The notes: generated by a model not told the origin, from the letters alone. 64,000 nt of DNA from GCA-002733465 sp965230525 (GCA_965230525.1 OZ246008.1:1240001-1304000); one strand, 5' to 3'; shown: positions 17,879 to 28,011, numbered from the stretch's first letter. Program-made: numbers and translations.

Positions 17879-18892
17879 ATGGCTAAATTTACCACTCACA
17901 ATCAGTATCCTTCGAGCAGACCGCGGCGAATGCGCAGTGATGAATTCAGCCGTCGTTTAATGGCGGAAAATAAGCTATCAAGTGACGATTTGATTTATCC
18001 AGTATTTATTCTCGAGGGCGAAAGCCGAGTTGAAGATGTCAGTTCGATGCCCGGTATTCAACGAAAAACCCTAGATCACTTGTTATTGGAGCTTGAGTTA
18101 GTTACAGCGCTGAATATACCTGCAATTGCCTTATTTCCAGTAATCGATGCTGATAAAAAGTCCGAGCAAGCTGAAGAAGCCTACAACCCCGATGGTTTAG
18201 TGCAGACTGCGCTGCAAGCCATTAAAGCGCAATTTCCAAGCTTAGGAGTGATTACCGATATTGCATTAGATCCCTACACCAGTCATGGACAAGATGGGAT
18301 CATCGATTCCCAAGGTTATGTGCTAAATGACATCACCGTTGAGGTGTTAGTCAAACAAGCGTTAAGCCATGCCAAAGCCGGTGCAGACATAGTTGCCCCA
18401 TCCGACATGATGGATGGCAGAGTGGCTGCAATTCGAGACGCACTGGAGAGTGGCGGTTTTGTTAATACCAAAATTCTGGCCTATTCTGCAAAATACGCAT
18501 CAGCTTTTTATGGACCATTTAGAGATGCGGTTGGGTCAGGCAGTAACCTTGGAAAGGCCGATAAAAAAACCTACCAGATGGACCCTGCCAATGGCGATGA
18601 GGCCTATCACGAAATAGCGATGGATATCCAAGAAGGTGCTGACATGGTTATGATAAAGCCCGGAATGCCTTATCTTGATATCATTTTGCGAGCGAAGCAA
18701 AATTTCAAGGTGCCAGTGATGGCGTATCATGTCAGCGGAGAATTTGCGATGCTGAAAGCTGCGGCGGCCAACGGATGGTTAGATGAGAAAAAATGTGTTT
18801 TGGAAGCAATGCTTGGGTTTAAACGCGCTGGTGCAGATGCAATCTTGACCTATTATGCAAAAGATATCGCGAATTGGTTGAGTTCAGAATAA
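17879..18892 (+). CDS. hemB: Delta-aminolevulinic acid dehydratase (porphobilinogen synthase)
   Basis: Condenses two 5-aminolevulinate molecules to porphobilinogen. Two active-site lysines are present: Lys205 (AYSAKYASAFYGPFRDAVGS) and Lys260 (VMIKPGMPYLD). The metal segment at 127-140 reads DIALDPYTSHGQDG, with Asp and Ala where the zinc enzymes have cysteines. This is therefore the magnesium-type enzyme also found in Pseudomonas. ATG 17879 has an AGGA site upstream. Confidence 0.96.
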   Translation: MAKFTTHNQYPSSRPRRMRSDEFSRRLMAENKLSSDDLIYPVFILEGESRVEDVSSMPGIQRKTLDHLLLELELVTALNIPAIALFPVIDADKKSEQAEEAYNPDGLVQTALQAIKAQFPSLGVITDIALDPYTSHGQDGIIDSQGYVLNDITVEVLVKQALSHAKAGADIVAPSDMMDGRVAAIRDALESGGFVNTKILAYSAKYASAFYGPFRDAVGSGSNLGKADKKTYQMDPANGDEAYHEIAMDIQEGADMVMIKPGMPYLDIILRAKQNFKVPVMAYHVSGEFAMLKAAAANGWLDEKKCVLEAMLGFKRAGADAILTYYAKDIANWLSSE

Positions 18893-19629
18893 GGTTAATT
18901 CGCTGCAAATCGAAATAAAGCCAAACCTGAGGTCAATGTAAGTACGCTTTTAAATTGTGTTTAACTTGAAATGCCCTCGTTTCTAAGCGACCAAACACTC
19001 GACCCGTCCAATACTCACTTGGTGCAACACTCGATTATCCCTGTGCTCAATGAGCTCAATACCTAATGGTTTCAGTGCTCGCCTGTGGGAAAACCTTCAA
19101 TTTCGTGAGTCAGAATCTGATGTCTCCGAATTGTCGCGTCGAAGTCCACTTTTGGGTTATGCACAATGCAGTTTGACTTATGCACAGTTTATCCAAGCGC
19201 GCAGTTTAACCAGCAAAAACAATCTAACCTATTGATATATAAGCGTATTAGTAGTGGCAATTAGGTCGCCCTTAACAACGGACGATTATAAATAGGCAAG
19301 ATCCATGTTTTTTATGCACTTTTTTATCCACAGCTTTTTAAGCTGTTTAAATTAACGCTTATTTTTTAATAGCTTAACGAGATTTCTTATAAAATACTTT
19401 AAGATGAAACATCGTATTTTAGGCCGAATTAGGCCTGTTTTAACGAGCGGAAATCGGCACAATTTAATTTAACCTAGTCGTTAGATTCTGAGTTAAACTA
19501 GCTGACTAATTTAACGCTAATTGGTTATATCGCCAAACTGTTCAAGTCGATTATTAATTGTCAGAACGGATAAACTCGATTTTTAAATCTTTGCATCACC
19601 TTGAAGAAAGAGAATATTTAGGAATTTCT
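18893..19629. other. 737-bp gene-free gap between hemB and polA; candidate replication origin or DnaA-control region
   Basis: I find no convincing gene here; the 61-codon frame at 19050-19235 has no ribosome-binding site and low complexity. The gap holds a DnaA-box cluster (next entry). From about 19316 to 19530 the sequence is markedly AT-rich, with runs such as TTTTTTAATAG and TATAAAATACTTTAAG. GATC followed by a T-rich stretch (19300-19313) loosely resembles an oriC 13-mer. The polA promoter must also lie here; TATAAAAT near 19390 is a possible -10. Confidence 0.5.
19157..19332 (+). promoter_or_regulatory. Cluster of DnaA boxes
   Basis: All on the same strand: TTATGCACA at 19157-19165, TTATGCACA at 19178-19186 (21 bp on), a weak TTATCCAAG at 19189-19197, TTATGCACT at 19312-19320 (one mismatch), and TTATCCACA at 19324-19332. 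Three are perfect matches to TTATNCACA. About two such matches would be expected by chance in the whole 64 kb, so three within 176 bp, followed directly by AT-rich DNA, is notable. It could be oriC, or a DnaA titration or polA control site. Confidence 0.6.
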
Positions 19630-22416
19630 ATGCCAGCAAACCAAAACCAACCACTTATATTAGTGGACGGCTCATCTTATCTGTTTCGTGCTTATCATTC
19701 CATGTCGCAAGCCGGCTTTACAAACTCTAAAGGGCAGCCCACCGGTGCGATTTATGGTGTGATCAATATGTTAAAAAGCCTTTGCAAGCAATATAACAGT
19801 AAGCGAATTGCTGTGATTTTTGATGCAAAGGGCAAGACTTTTCGAAATGATATATTTTCCGAATACAAAGCAAATCGACCACCCATGCCAGATGACTTGC
19901 GAACTCAAATTGAGCCCTTACATAACATCATTAGAGCGCTTGGCTTTCCGATTTATGCCGTGGAAGGTGTTGAAGCTGATGATGTCATTGGAACGGTATC
20001 CCACATTGCAACGCAACAAGGTCAAGAAACCATTATTTCCACCGGCGATAAAGATATGGCACAGCTTGTTAACTCGCATGTGAGTTTAATTAACACCATG
20101 ACCAATGAGTTTTTAGATGTGGAGGGGGTGAAACAGAAGTTTGAAATTCCTCCAGAGCATATTATTGATTATCTCGGGTTGATGGGAGATAAGGTGGATA
20201 ACATTCCAGGCGTCCCGGGTGTTGGCAAAAAAACCGCCCTTGGGTTAATTCAAGGGATCGGGGGAATCGACGAGATCTACGAAAATCTTGATAAGATTGC
20301 TGATTTGCCAATTCGTGGTGCCAAAAAATTAGCCGAAAAAATGGCCGCAAACGAAGAGCAAGCACGTTTATCTTACCGGCTCGCGACGATAGCTTTAGAT
20401 GTTGAAGTGCCCTTTGATATCGAGCAACTCGAAATACAATCACCCGATAACGAATTGTTGGAAGAGTATTATAAAGAATATGAGTTTAGAACTTGGCTCA
20501 AAAACTTAAAGGCCGGGCAGCCGGCATTACCCAGCGCGACATCAGCAGAAACCGCCGATAATATTGAACAACAGGCGGAGCGAGCAATTGAGTCTTCCAG
20601 TATTGATCACAGTCAATACGAAATTATTCTCACTGAGAAACAACTATCTACTTGGGCTGAAAAACTGAGTCAGTGTGAGTTATTTGCTATCGATACCGAA
20701 ACCACTTCTTTAAATATTATCGCGGCTGAACTTGTTGGAATATCTTTTGCCGTAAAACCTGGCGAAGCGGCTTACTTACCATTAAATCACCGCTATCCGG
20801 GTGCACCGGATCAGCTGGACCAAACCATTGCTCTCGAGCGACTCAAACCAATCTTGGAAGATTCTGAGATTGCTAAGGTCGGGCAAAACATAAAATATGA
20901 TATGAGTATTTTCAAAAATGTTGGGATTCGATTAGCCGGCGTAAGATATGACACAATGTTGGAGTCTTATGTCACCAACAGTGTTGGTAATCGCCATGAC
21001 ATGGGAACACTTGCCAAAAAGTTTTTGGATCACGATTGTATTAGTTTTGAGAGTATTGCCGGCAAAGGAAAGAAGCAGCTCACCTTTGATCAAATAGATT
21101 TGGAAATTGCCGGTAAGTACGCCGCCGAGGATGCTGATGTGACCCTGCAGCTTCATCATGCCCTTTGGCCCGAACTCAATCAGCAGGAAGGCCCCAAGGG
21201 GGTGTTCGAAGAAATCGAAATGCCGCTGGTGGAAGTGCTTTCCGATATTGAGCACCGCGGTGTATTAATTGATGCGACTTTTTTGAAAGCAAAAAGTCAA
21301 GAGTTTGGTGCGCGCATAATAGAGCTTGAGAACAAGGCCTATGAGCTAGCGGGTCAGCCGTTTAATTTAGCGTCGCCAAAGCAACTTCAAGAAATTCTAT
21401 TTGAGAAAATGGGGCTTCCAGTACTGAAGAAAACACCAAAAAAACAACCATCTACTGCTGAAGAAGTTTTGATCCAACTAGCGTTAGATTATCCGCTACC
21501 CAAAGTTATTATGGAGTATCGCGGTTTAAGTAAACTTAAATCAACTTACACCGATAAACTGCCTGAAGCGATTCAAACTAAATCGGGGCGGGTACATACA
21601 TCCTATCACCAAGCTGTGGCGGCCACAGGTCGATTGAGTTCCAGTGACCCAAACCTACAAAATATACCAGTCAAAACACCCGAGGGGCGAAGTTTAAGAG
21701 AAGCATTTGTAGCCCCCGATGGCTATAAAATTCTGGCTGCGGATTATTCCCAAATTGAGTTAAGAATTATGGCTCACTTGTCACAAGATGAAGGTTTACT
21801 AAATGCTTTTTCTGAAGGTTTAGATGTGCATAGTGCAACTGCGGCAGAAGTTTTTGATGTCGAAATTGAAGATGTGACAACAGAAAATCGTCGACACGCC
21901 AAAGCAGTAAATTTTGGTCTAATTTATGGCATGTCGAGGTTTGGACTTGCGAAGCAATTAAACATTAGCAACGATGAAGCCGCTCATTATATTGATACCT
22001 ATTTTGCTCGCTATCCTGATGTCGGGACCTACATGGAGTCAACCAAACAAAAAGCCAAAGAGCTTGGATACGTAGAAACTTTGTTTGGAAGACGCCTATA
22101 CCTCCCTCAAATCAATGCAAGCAATGGTATGTTGCGACAAGCTGCTGAGAGAACAGCGATTAACGCGCCAATGCAAGGTAGCGCAGCAGATATTATAAAG
22201 ATTGCAATGATCGAGGTTAATAACTGGTTGTTGCAAGAAAAACCAGACTGCTGTGTGGTCATGCAAGTTCATGATGAACTTGTGTTTGAAGTCGCTGAAA
22301 GTAAGGTTGAGGAGTATAAAAAGCGAATTGTTGACATCATGACCAATGCAGTTGAACTCAGCATTCCGCTTATTGTTGACGTTGGAGTCGGCGATAATTG
22401 GGAGCAAGCACATTAA
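19630..22416 (+). CDS. polA: DNA polymerase I
   Basis: 928 residues from ATG 19630, the same length as E. coli Pol I. The frame opens at 19558, but the AGGA site before 19630 and the PLILVDGSSYLFRAYH opener fix the start. The 5'-3' exonuclease domain (about 1-290) has ISTGDKDMAQLV and GDKVDNIPGVPGVGKKTA. The 3'-5' exonuclease (about 330-520) has FAIDTETTSLN and YAAEDADVTLQLH, so its acidic residues are intact. The polymerase domain has motif A AADYSQIELRIMAHLS, motif B RRHAKAVNFGLIYGMS, and motif C MQVHDELVFEV. Confidence 0.97.
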   Translation: MPANQNQPLILVDGSSYLFRAYHSMSQAGFTNSKGQPTGAIYGVINMLKSLCKQYNSKRIAVIFDAKGKTFRNDIFSEYKANRPPMPDDLRTQIEPLHNIIRALGFPIYAVEGVEADDVIGTVSHIATQQGQETIISTGDKDMAQLVNSHVSLINTMTNEFLDVEGVKQKFEIPPEHIIDYLGLMGDKVDNIPGVPGVGKKTALGLIQGIGGIDEIYENLDKIADLPIRGAKKLAEKMAANEEQARLSYRLATIALDVEVPFDIEQLEIQSPDNELLEEYYKEYEFRTWLKNLKAGQPALPSATSAETADNIEQQAERAIESSSIDHSQYEIILTEKQLSTWAEKLSQCELFAIDTETTSLNIIAAELVGISFAVKPGEAAYLPLNHRYPGAPDQLDQTIALERLKPILEDSEIAKVGQNIKYDMSIFKNVGIRLAGVRYDTMLESYVTNSVGNRHDMGTLAKKFLDHDCISFESIAGKGKKQLTFDQIDLEIAGKYAAEDADVTLQLHHALWPELNQQEGPKGVFEEIEMPLVEVLSDIEHRGVLIDATFLKAKSQEFGARIIELENKAYELAGQPFNLASPKQLQEILFEKMGLPVLKKTPKKQPSTAEEVLIQLALDYPLPKVIMEYRGLSKLKSTYTDKLPEAIQTKSGRVHTSYHQAVAATGRLSSSDPNLQNIPVKTPEGRSLREAFVAPDGYKILAADYSQIELRIMAHLSQDEGLLNAFSEGLDVHSATAAEVFDVEIEDVTTENRRHAKAVNFGLIYGMSRFGLAKQLNISNDEAAHYIDTYFARYPDVGTYMESTKQKAKELGYVETLFGRRLYLPQINASNGMLRQAAERTAINAPMQGSAADIIKIAMIEVNNWLLQEKPDCCVVMQVHDELVFEVAESKVEEYKKRIVDIMTNAVELSIPLIVDVGVGDNWEQAH

Positions 22417-22450
22417 TCGTAAATATGGGGTTAAACGAATTTGAGGTTAA

Positions 22451-22897
22451 ATGATGAGTAGCTATAGAATTTCAAGTGACCCCAAAGATGTCGATAGTTT
22501 GGTTGTACATGGTTTTTTAGTAGAGTCTTATTGGGCGAAAAATATTCCACTGAGTGTTTTACAAAAAGCGATCGAAAATTCGTTATGCTTTTCGATTATT
22601 TTTGAATCGAATCAGCAAGAAGAAATGGTTGGGTTTGCTCGGGTTGTCACCGATAAAGCTACGTTTGCTTATCTGGCTGATGTTTTTGTTTTGCCACAGC
22701 ATCGAGCAAAAGGGTTAAGCAAGATATTAATGGAATCGATTCTTAAGCATTCCGATTTACAAGGCTTAAGAAGAATGTTGTTAGCCACTCAGGATGCCCA
22801 TTCACTCTATCAACAATTCGGATTTAAAACACCGGCGAAACCCGAAACGCTTATGGAGTTATGGGCGCCCAATGTTTATCAACAGAAGGTCGATTGA
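22451..22897 (+). CDS. GNAT family N-acetyltransferase
   Basis: 148 residues. The acetyl-CoA loop is VFVLPQHRAKGLSKILMESIL (Q/RxxGxG/A form), after an MVGFARVVTD strand and before the YQQFGFKTP C-terminal strand. The layout matches small single-domain GNAT proteins that act on amino groups of small molecules or proteins; the substrate is unknown. It follows polA by 34 bp and precedes the SDR gene by 27 bp. Confidence 0.82.
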   Translation: MMSSYRISSDPKDVDSLVVHGFLVESYWAKNIPLSVLQKAIENSLCFSIIFESNQQEEMVGFARVVTDKATFAYLADVFVLPQHRAKGLSKILMESILKHSDLQGLRRMLLATQDAHSLYQQFGFKTPAKPETLMELWAPNVYQQKVD

Positions 22898-22924
22898 TAA
22901 CAGTGACCTTAGAGAAATCATCAG

Positions 22925-23671
22925 ATGAATAAAGTCGCGTTAGTAACAGGGGGTAGTCGTGGAATTGGTGCTGCCACCTCAGTCTTGCTAGCGAAGAAGG
23001 GGTTTGATGTTTGTATCAACTACAAACAAAACACTGCGCAGGCTGAGATATTGCTAGCGGAAATAACAAAATACAATTCGAATTGTATTGCTGTGCAAGC
23101 CGATGTATCCGATGAAGCGCAAGTCTTGAGGCTTTTTAAACAAATTGATAATAAACTCGGCAGTATAAGTGCTTTGGTCAACAATGCCGGAATATTGAAA
23201 AAGCAATCGGATATTACCGGGCTCACTGCTGATAGGATTAATTCCATATTAAGCACCAATGTGACTAGTGCGTTTGTCTGTTGCCGTGAAGCCGTCGTTA
23301 GAATGTCAACAAATTTGGGGGGAGCTGGTGGCAGCATTGTCAACGTGTCCTCAGTCGCTTCTCGGTTGGGGGCTCCCGGAGAATACATCGATTACGCCGC
23401 ATCCAAGGGCGCGCTGGATTCACTAACCATTGGGTTGTCAAAAGAAGTGGCGGCTCAAGGTATTCGAGTCAACAGTGTGCGACCGGGATTTATTTACACC
23501 GATATGCACAGCGATGGAGGGGAGCCCGATCGAGTCAGTCGAATTGCTGCTAGTATTCCGATGCAACGGGGTGGTCAACCTGATGAGGTAGCTCATGCCA
23601 TCCATTGGCTTTTGTCCGAAAGTTCTTCTTACATAACGGGAAGCTTTATCGATGCAGCCGGGGGACGATAG
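22925..23671 (+). CDS. Short-chain dehydrogenase/reductase
   Basis: 248-residue classical SDR. The nucleotide loop is TGGSRGIG (8-15), then NNAG (86-89), catalytic Ser142/143 (NVSSVAS), and Tyr157-x3-Lys161 (YAASK). The protein resembles FabG and sugar dehydrogenase-like oxidoreductases, and the Arg near the dinucleotide loop suggests NADP(H). The isolated context with a GNAT and a hydrolase rather than fab genes argues against it being the fatty-acid FabG. It ends 6 bp before the hydrolase, so the two are cotranscribed. Confidence 0.85.
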   Translation: MNKVALVTGGSRGIGAATSVLLAKKGFDVCINYKQNTAQAEILLAEITKYNSNCIAVQADVSDEAQVLRLFKQIDNKLGSISALVNNAGILKKQSDITGLTADRINSILSTNVTSAFVCCREAVVRMSTNLGGAGGSIVNVSSVASRLGAPGEYIDYAASKGALDSLTIGLSKEVAAQGIRVNSVRPGFIYTDMHSDGGEPDRVSRIAASIPMQRGGQPDEVAHAIHWLLSESSSYITGSFIDAAGGR

Positions 23672-23677
23672 TTAGTC

Positions 23678-24367
23678 ATGAAGTTAGTTTTGCTACCGGG
23701 CATGGATGGTACGGGCAATCTATTTTACCCACTGTTGCAGGAACTTCCGTTAAGTTTGGATGTTAAAGTTATAACGTTTTCTAGCCGTAGTAAGCAATCC
23801 TATATAGAACTGCTCCTCGAAATAAAAAAACAGTTACCCAAATCGCCTTTTACTTTAGTGGCTGAGTCTTTTTCAGGCGTATTGGCTTATCGTCTTGCAT
23901 TAGACAAAGAGGTTCCTATACAGAAACTTATTCTTATTGCGACATTTCTTGAGAGTCCCAGGCCTAAACTTTTACGAATTATAAGATTCTTACCGTTGTC
24001 CTTTGTGTTTTCATTGCCATTACCGTCTCTTTTATACGAAATATTTTGCTTTGGAAATAGAGGTGGTATGAAGCTTGTAAACGTATTGAAAAAATCGCTA
24101 AGTCAAGTGAAAGGAGAAATACTTTCACATCGGCTACGACTCATGTCAGATATGGAGCTTTGTCATAAAGACGTGACAGTGAAAACCTTAATATTAAATC
24201 CTCTAAACGATCGTTTGGTTCCTAAACGAGTGAGCGACAGAGTATCCACTCGATTTATTAACTCTGTCGTTAAAGGTGTCGACGGTCCACATTTTCTTGC
24301 CCAAGTTAGTGCAAAGGATATTGCAGCATTAATTCTAGAGTTTGTTCACGAGCCATCGAGCAGATAG
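23678..24367 (+). CDS. Alpha/beta hydrolase
   Basis: 229 residues. It opens with LLPGMDGTG (oxyanion region), and the nucleophile elbow AESFSG puts the catalytic Ser at 64. The acid lies in LNPLNDRLVP and the His in DGPHFLAQ near the C-terminus, so the triad appears complete. A hydrophobic lid region (about 95-125) would suit an acyl or ester substrate. The substrate is unknown. It starts 6 bp after the SDR gene. Confidence 0.75.
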   Translation: MKLVLLPGMDGTGNLFYPLLQELPLSLDVKVITFSSRSKQSYIELLLEIKKQLPKSPFTLVAESFSGVLAYRLALDKEVPIQKLILIATFLESPRPKLLRIIRFLPLSFVFSLPLPSLLYEIFCFGNRGGMKLVNVLKKSLSQVKGEILSHRLRLMSDMELCHKDVTVKTLILNPLNDRLVPKRVSDRVSTRFINSVVKGVDGPHFLAQVSAKDIAALILEFVHEPSSR

Positions 24368-24440
24368 TAGAAAGATCTGAGTAAAACGCTTTCAGCATTT
24401 TATAGTATGATTAAATCATTAACCAAGTAACGAGTCGTCA

Positions 24441-26855
24441 ATGAAAATAGCACCGCTAAGCCCTGAACAATTATCGGCCAATATTAGTGTCGAAAACTTA
24501 CCCTTTAAATCTTTTGAAGAAGTGACACCAACCACTGAATTTCTCGGACAAGAGCGGGCTAAGTCTGCTTTGGCTTTTGGTTTGGAAATGAAACGTTTGG
24601 GTTATAACTTATTTGTGATGGGCAATACAGGGACTGGCAGAATTTCCATGGTCAAGCAGCATTTAAGCGCTAAGGCCCAACTTAAAAATTCGCCTCCGGA
24701 CTGGGTTTATGTCAACAATTTTGAAGATGTTCGCGAGCCTTGGGTGATTGAGCTGCCAACTGGAATGGGTAAGAAGTTGGTGACTGACTGCCGGCAGTTT
24801 GTCGATCGCGTATTAGCAATTTTACCGGCAGCATTTGAAAACCCTGGTTATCAGCGTCAGAAAACTGCCATCGATAAAATTTTCAACAGCAAAATAGAAA
24901 ACGCAATTTCAATTTTAGAAAAAGAAGCGCTTGAGAAAAATATTTCTCTCTATCAAGAAGCCTCAAATATTTCCTTTTCTCCCATTATTGATGGTCAAGT
25001 TGCGGATGATGTGAAATTTGCGAGTCTGTCGCAATCACAGCGGGACCAGATTAGCCTGACTATTAGTCAATTAGAAGACCAGTTAAACGAAGCTTTGTTG
25101 GAGTTACCCCAGTGGAAAAGAGAGTCCTTTGACGCATTGCAAGCTCTCAAAACCGCAACCATCACGCAAGCCCTAAAGGGGTTTGTTGATGAATTAGAAG
25201 GTAACTACTCAGGATTGCTGGGGGTGCAGATCTATTGCAAGGAAATAAAGAATAATCTGACCCCATTTATCCTTGACCACTTTGAATATATTGAATCGCC
25301 AGATTCCAAAACAGAGGCTGCACTTAAAGAACTCTTGCAGCAAACCTTTATCCCTAACTTATTGATCAGTAATAATCCAGTATCGGGGGCACCCGTTGTT
25401 TATGAAGCTCATCCAACTTATAGCAACTTATTTGGCCGGGTCGAGTACTGGAATGAAGGTGGCACCAGCACCACGAATTTTCAACATATTCGCAGCGGTG
25501 CGATTCACCGTGCGAATGGCGGCTATTTAGTTCTAGAAGTCGAAAAATTGTTAGAAGATCCCTACATTTGGGAACAGCTAAAACAAGTGCTTCAGACTCA
25601 AGAGTTGAAGTTTGAATCACCGCTAATTGAGGTCCAAACAGCGTTAACCATGGGTTTGAGTCCACACGGTGTGCCGCTGGATTTAAAGGTGATATTGGTT
25701 GGAAATCGTGATTACTACTATCAATTACAACATCACGATGCCGAGTTTAGAGAGTTGTTTAGAGTATTAGTAGACTTTGATGAAGAACTAGAGCGAACCG
25801 ATGAGTGTCTAATGCATATGGCACAACTTGTTAAAGGGTTTAGCGAACAACACAACTTTTTGCCATTAACGATTGATGGTTTTGTTGAGTTAGCTCGATT
25901 CAGTGCACGGACTTGTGGTCATCGAGATAAATTAAACGCGCGATTTGGTGAAGTCTTTGAGTTGTTAGGCGAAGCCGATACTATAGCTCGTCAACAAGGT
26001 GACACTAACATAGCTGCGACTGAAATTATTGATGCGCAAAATCAACGCGAGTTTCGTCACTCTCGAATACGAAATAATATGATGGAAGACGTGCTTGATG
26101 GCCAAATCATCATCAAGACAGACGGAACCATGATCGGCAGTGTTAATGGGCTCACAGTTTGGGAAATCGGCTCGACCGAGTTTGGAACACCGGCGCGAAT
26201 TACTGCAACCGTTGCTCCAGGGCATAAAGGCATAGTTGATATCGAACGAGAAAGCGAACTGGGCTTGTCAATTCACTCCAAAGGGGTACTAATTTTATCT
26301 GGTTACATTGCTACCCAATATGCCAAAGAATTTCCGTTAACCCTGTCGGCCAATATCGTGATGGAACAGTCTTACGGCTTGGTGGATGGGGATAGTGCAT
26401 CGCTAGCTGAACTATGTGCATTGATTTCAGCAATTACGGAAACACCCGTGAGCGAATCATTTGCCGTCACAGGTTCTATCAATCAATTTGGTGAGGTCCA
26501 AGCAATCGGTGGCGTCAATGAAAAAGTTGAAGGTTTTTTTATGCTGTGCCAAGCCCGAGGACTTACTGGCCATCAAGGGGTGATTATCCCCAAGGCGAAC
26601 TTGCCTCACTTAATGTTGAAGCCCGATGTTATTGAAGCCGTGGTTAACCGGCAATTTGCTATCTATGCGGTCAGTGACGTTTCCGAAGCGATCGAATTAT
26701 TGTGTTTGCCGGCAAAGAGTAGCCTGGAAGAGTTTAATCAACTTATCACTGAAAAACTAAAACATCTTCATGATATTTGTGATGATGATGAAGAAGATGA
26801 ACAATCAGAGGCCGAAGAAGCGCGGCTGTTAACCCAAGAGTCCAAGCAAAGCTAA
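24441..26855 (+). CDS. Lon-related ATP-dependent protease (LonC/AAA_32 type)
   Basis: 804-residue protein of the Lon-like family with an N-terminal AAA region and C-terminal S16 protease domain. The P-loop GNTGTGR (61-67) ends in Arg instead of Lys, which I believe is typical of this branch. A long helical insert (about 130-290) lies within the AAA module. The protease dyad is Ser652 (GDSAS) and Lys695 (GGVNEK). It lacks the N-terminal substrate domain of LonA, so it is not the housekeeping Lon. The acidic tail (DDDEEDEQSEAEEA) is unusual. The gene stands alone. Confidence 0.87.
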   Translation: MKIAPLSPEQLSANISVENLPFKSFEEVTPTTEFLGQERAKSALAFGLEMKRLGYNLFVMGNTGTGRISMVKQHLSAKAQLKNSPPDWVYVNNFEDVREPWVIELPTGMGKKLVTDCRQFVDRVLAILPAAFENPGYQRQKTAIDKIFNSKIENAISILEKEALEKNISLYQEASNISFSPIIDGQVADDVKFASLSQSQRDQISLTISQLEDQLNEALLELPQWKRESFDALQALKTATITQALKGFVDELEGNYSGLLGVQIYCKEIKNNLTPFILDHFEYIESPDSKTEAALKELLQQTFIPNLLISNNPVSGAPVVYEAHPTYSNLFGRVEYWNEGGTSTTNFQHIRSGAIHRANGGYLVLEVEKLLEDPYIWEQLKQVLQTQELKFESPLIEVQTALTMGLSPHGVPLDLKVILVGNRDYYYQLQHHDAEFRELFRVLVDFDEELERTDECLMHMAQLVKGFSEQHNFLPLTIDGFVELARFSARTCGHRDKLNARFGEVFELLGEADTIARQQGDTNIAATEIIDAQNQREFRHSRIRNNMMEDVLDGQIIIKTDGTMIGSVNGLTVWEIGSTEFGTPARITATVAPGHKGIVDIERESELGLSIHSKGVLILSGYIATQYAKEFPLTLSANIVMEQSYGLVDGDSASLAELCALISAITETPVSESFAVTGSINQFGEVQAIGGVNEKVEGFFMLCQARGLTGHQGVIIPKANLPHLMLKPDVIEAVVNRQFAIYAVSDVSEAIELLCLPAKSSLEEFNQLITEKLKHLHDICDDDEEDEQSEAEEARLLTQESKQS

Positions 26856-26976
26856 TTTTTTTACTCTGAAAGTCGCTGGCATTGAGGTAAAACAAAACGC
26901 TATACTAAGCTGTCACTCTCGAATTATCTCGCGTCCATTAAAGCGCAGATAGAACTAACAACTATTTGGTATTTTT

Positions 26977-28011
26977 ATGCAACAGATTACTATTCAAGCC
27001 CCAGACGACTGGCATCTGCATTTTAGAGAGGGCGATATGTTGACCGAGACCGTTGCAGCCACTGCTCGCTGTTTTCGTCGGGCTATCGTGATGCCAAATT
27101 TGGTGCCGCCGATTACTGATGCAGAAATGGCGTTGGCCTACAAAAATAGAATTTTAAATGCCGTGCCGGATGCCAATCAGTTTGATCCGCTAATGACACT
27201 TTATTTGACTAATTTGACGACTTCACAAACCGTTATTGATGCCAAAAAAGCTGGGATCCCCGCAATTAAATATTATCCTGCCGGAGCGACCACCAACTCT
27301 GATGCGGCGGTTAAACAGATAGAGTCGCTTTATCCTGTTTTGCAGACTATGTCCGATGAGGGTGTACTGTTATTGATCCACGGTGAGGTTACAGAAGATC
27401 ACATTGATATTTTTGATCGCGAGAAAGTTTTTATCGATACTATTTTGTCTCAAATAGTCACCAGTTTTCCCGAACTCAAAATAGTGCTGGAACATATTAC
27501 CACAAAAGATGCTGTCGATTTTGTAAGTCAAGCTGGAGATAATATAGCAGCAACCATAACTCCCCAACATTTATTACTCAATCGCAACGATTTACTCGTT
27601 GGTGGGGTAAAGCCGCACAATTATTGTTTGCCGGTACTTAAACGCAATACACATCAAAATGCGCTTAGAGCAGTAGTTGCTAGTGGCTCAAACAAATTCT
27701 TTTTGGGCACTGATTCAGCACCTCATGAAAAAAATAAAAAGGAAAATGCTTGTGGTTGTGCCGGTTGTTACAGCGCGTGGAGTGCACTAGAGCTTTATGC
27801 CCAGGTTTTTGAACAGCTTGATGCACTCGATAAGCTAGAAGGGTTTGCAAGTCACTATGGTGCGGATTTTTATGGCCTGCCGCGCAATAAAGGTTCAGTG
27901 ACTTTAGTAAAAGAAAAGTGGAAAGTAGCGCAAGAAATTATTCTTCCTAATGGTCACTCTATTGTTCCTTTTTATGCCGGAATGACGCTTGATTGGAAGC
28001 TGAAAGAATAA
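26977..28011 (+). CDS. pyrC: Dihydroorotase (class II)
   Basis: Third step of pyrimidine synthesis: cyclises carbamoyl-aspartate to dihydroorotate. 344 residues (348 in E. coli). The dinuclear zinc site is visible as DDWHLHFRE (His13, His15), the carboxylated Lys98 (AIKYYPAG), His135 (HGEVT), His173 (EHITT), and the Asp of LGTDSAPH. The start ATG 26977 is preceded by a weak site. pyrE of the same pathway is also in this window but not adjacent. Confidence 0.95.
   Translation: MQQITIQAPDDWHLHFREGDMLTETVAATARCFRRAIVMPNLVPPITDAEMALAYKNRILNAVPDANQFDPLMTLYLTNLTTSQTVIDAKKAGIPAIKYYPAGATTNSDAAVKQIESLYPVLQTMSDEGVLLLIHGEVTEDHIDIFDREKVFIDTILSQIVTSFPELKIVLEHITTKDAVDFVSQAGDNIAATITPQHLLLNRNDLLVGGVKPHNYCLPVLKRNTHQNALRAVVASGSNKFFLGTDSAPHEKNKKENACGCAGCYSAWSALELYAQVFEQLDALDKLEGFASHYGADFYGLPRNKGSVTLVKEKWKVAQEIILPNGHSIVPFYAGMTLDWKLKE

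Noticed and set aside
19050..19235. 61-codon frame in the hemB-polA gap
   Set aside because: No ribosome-binding site, no recognisable composition, and it covers two of the DnaA boxes. Treated as a chance frame.
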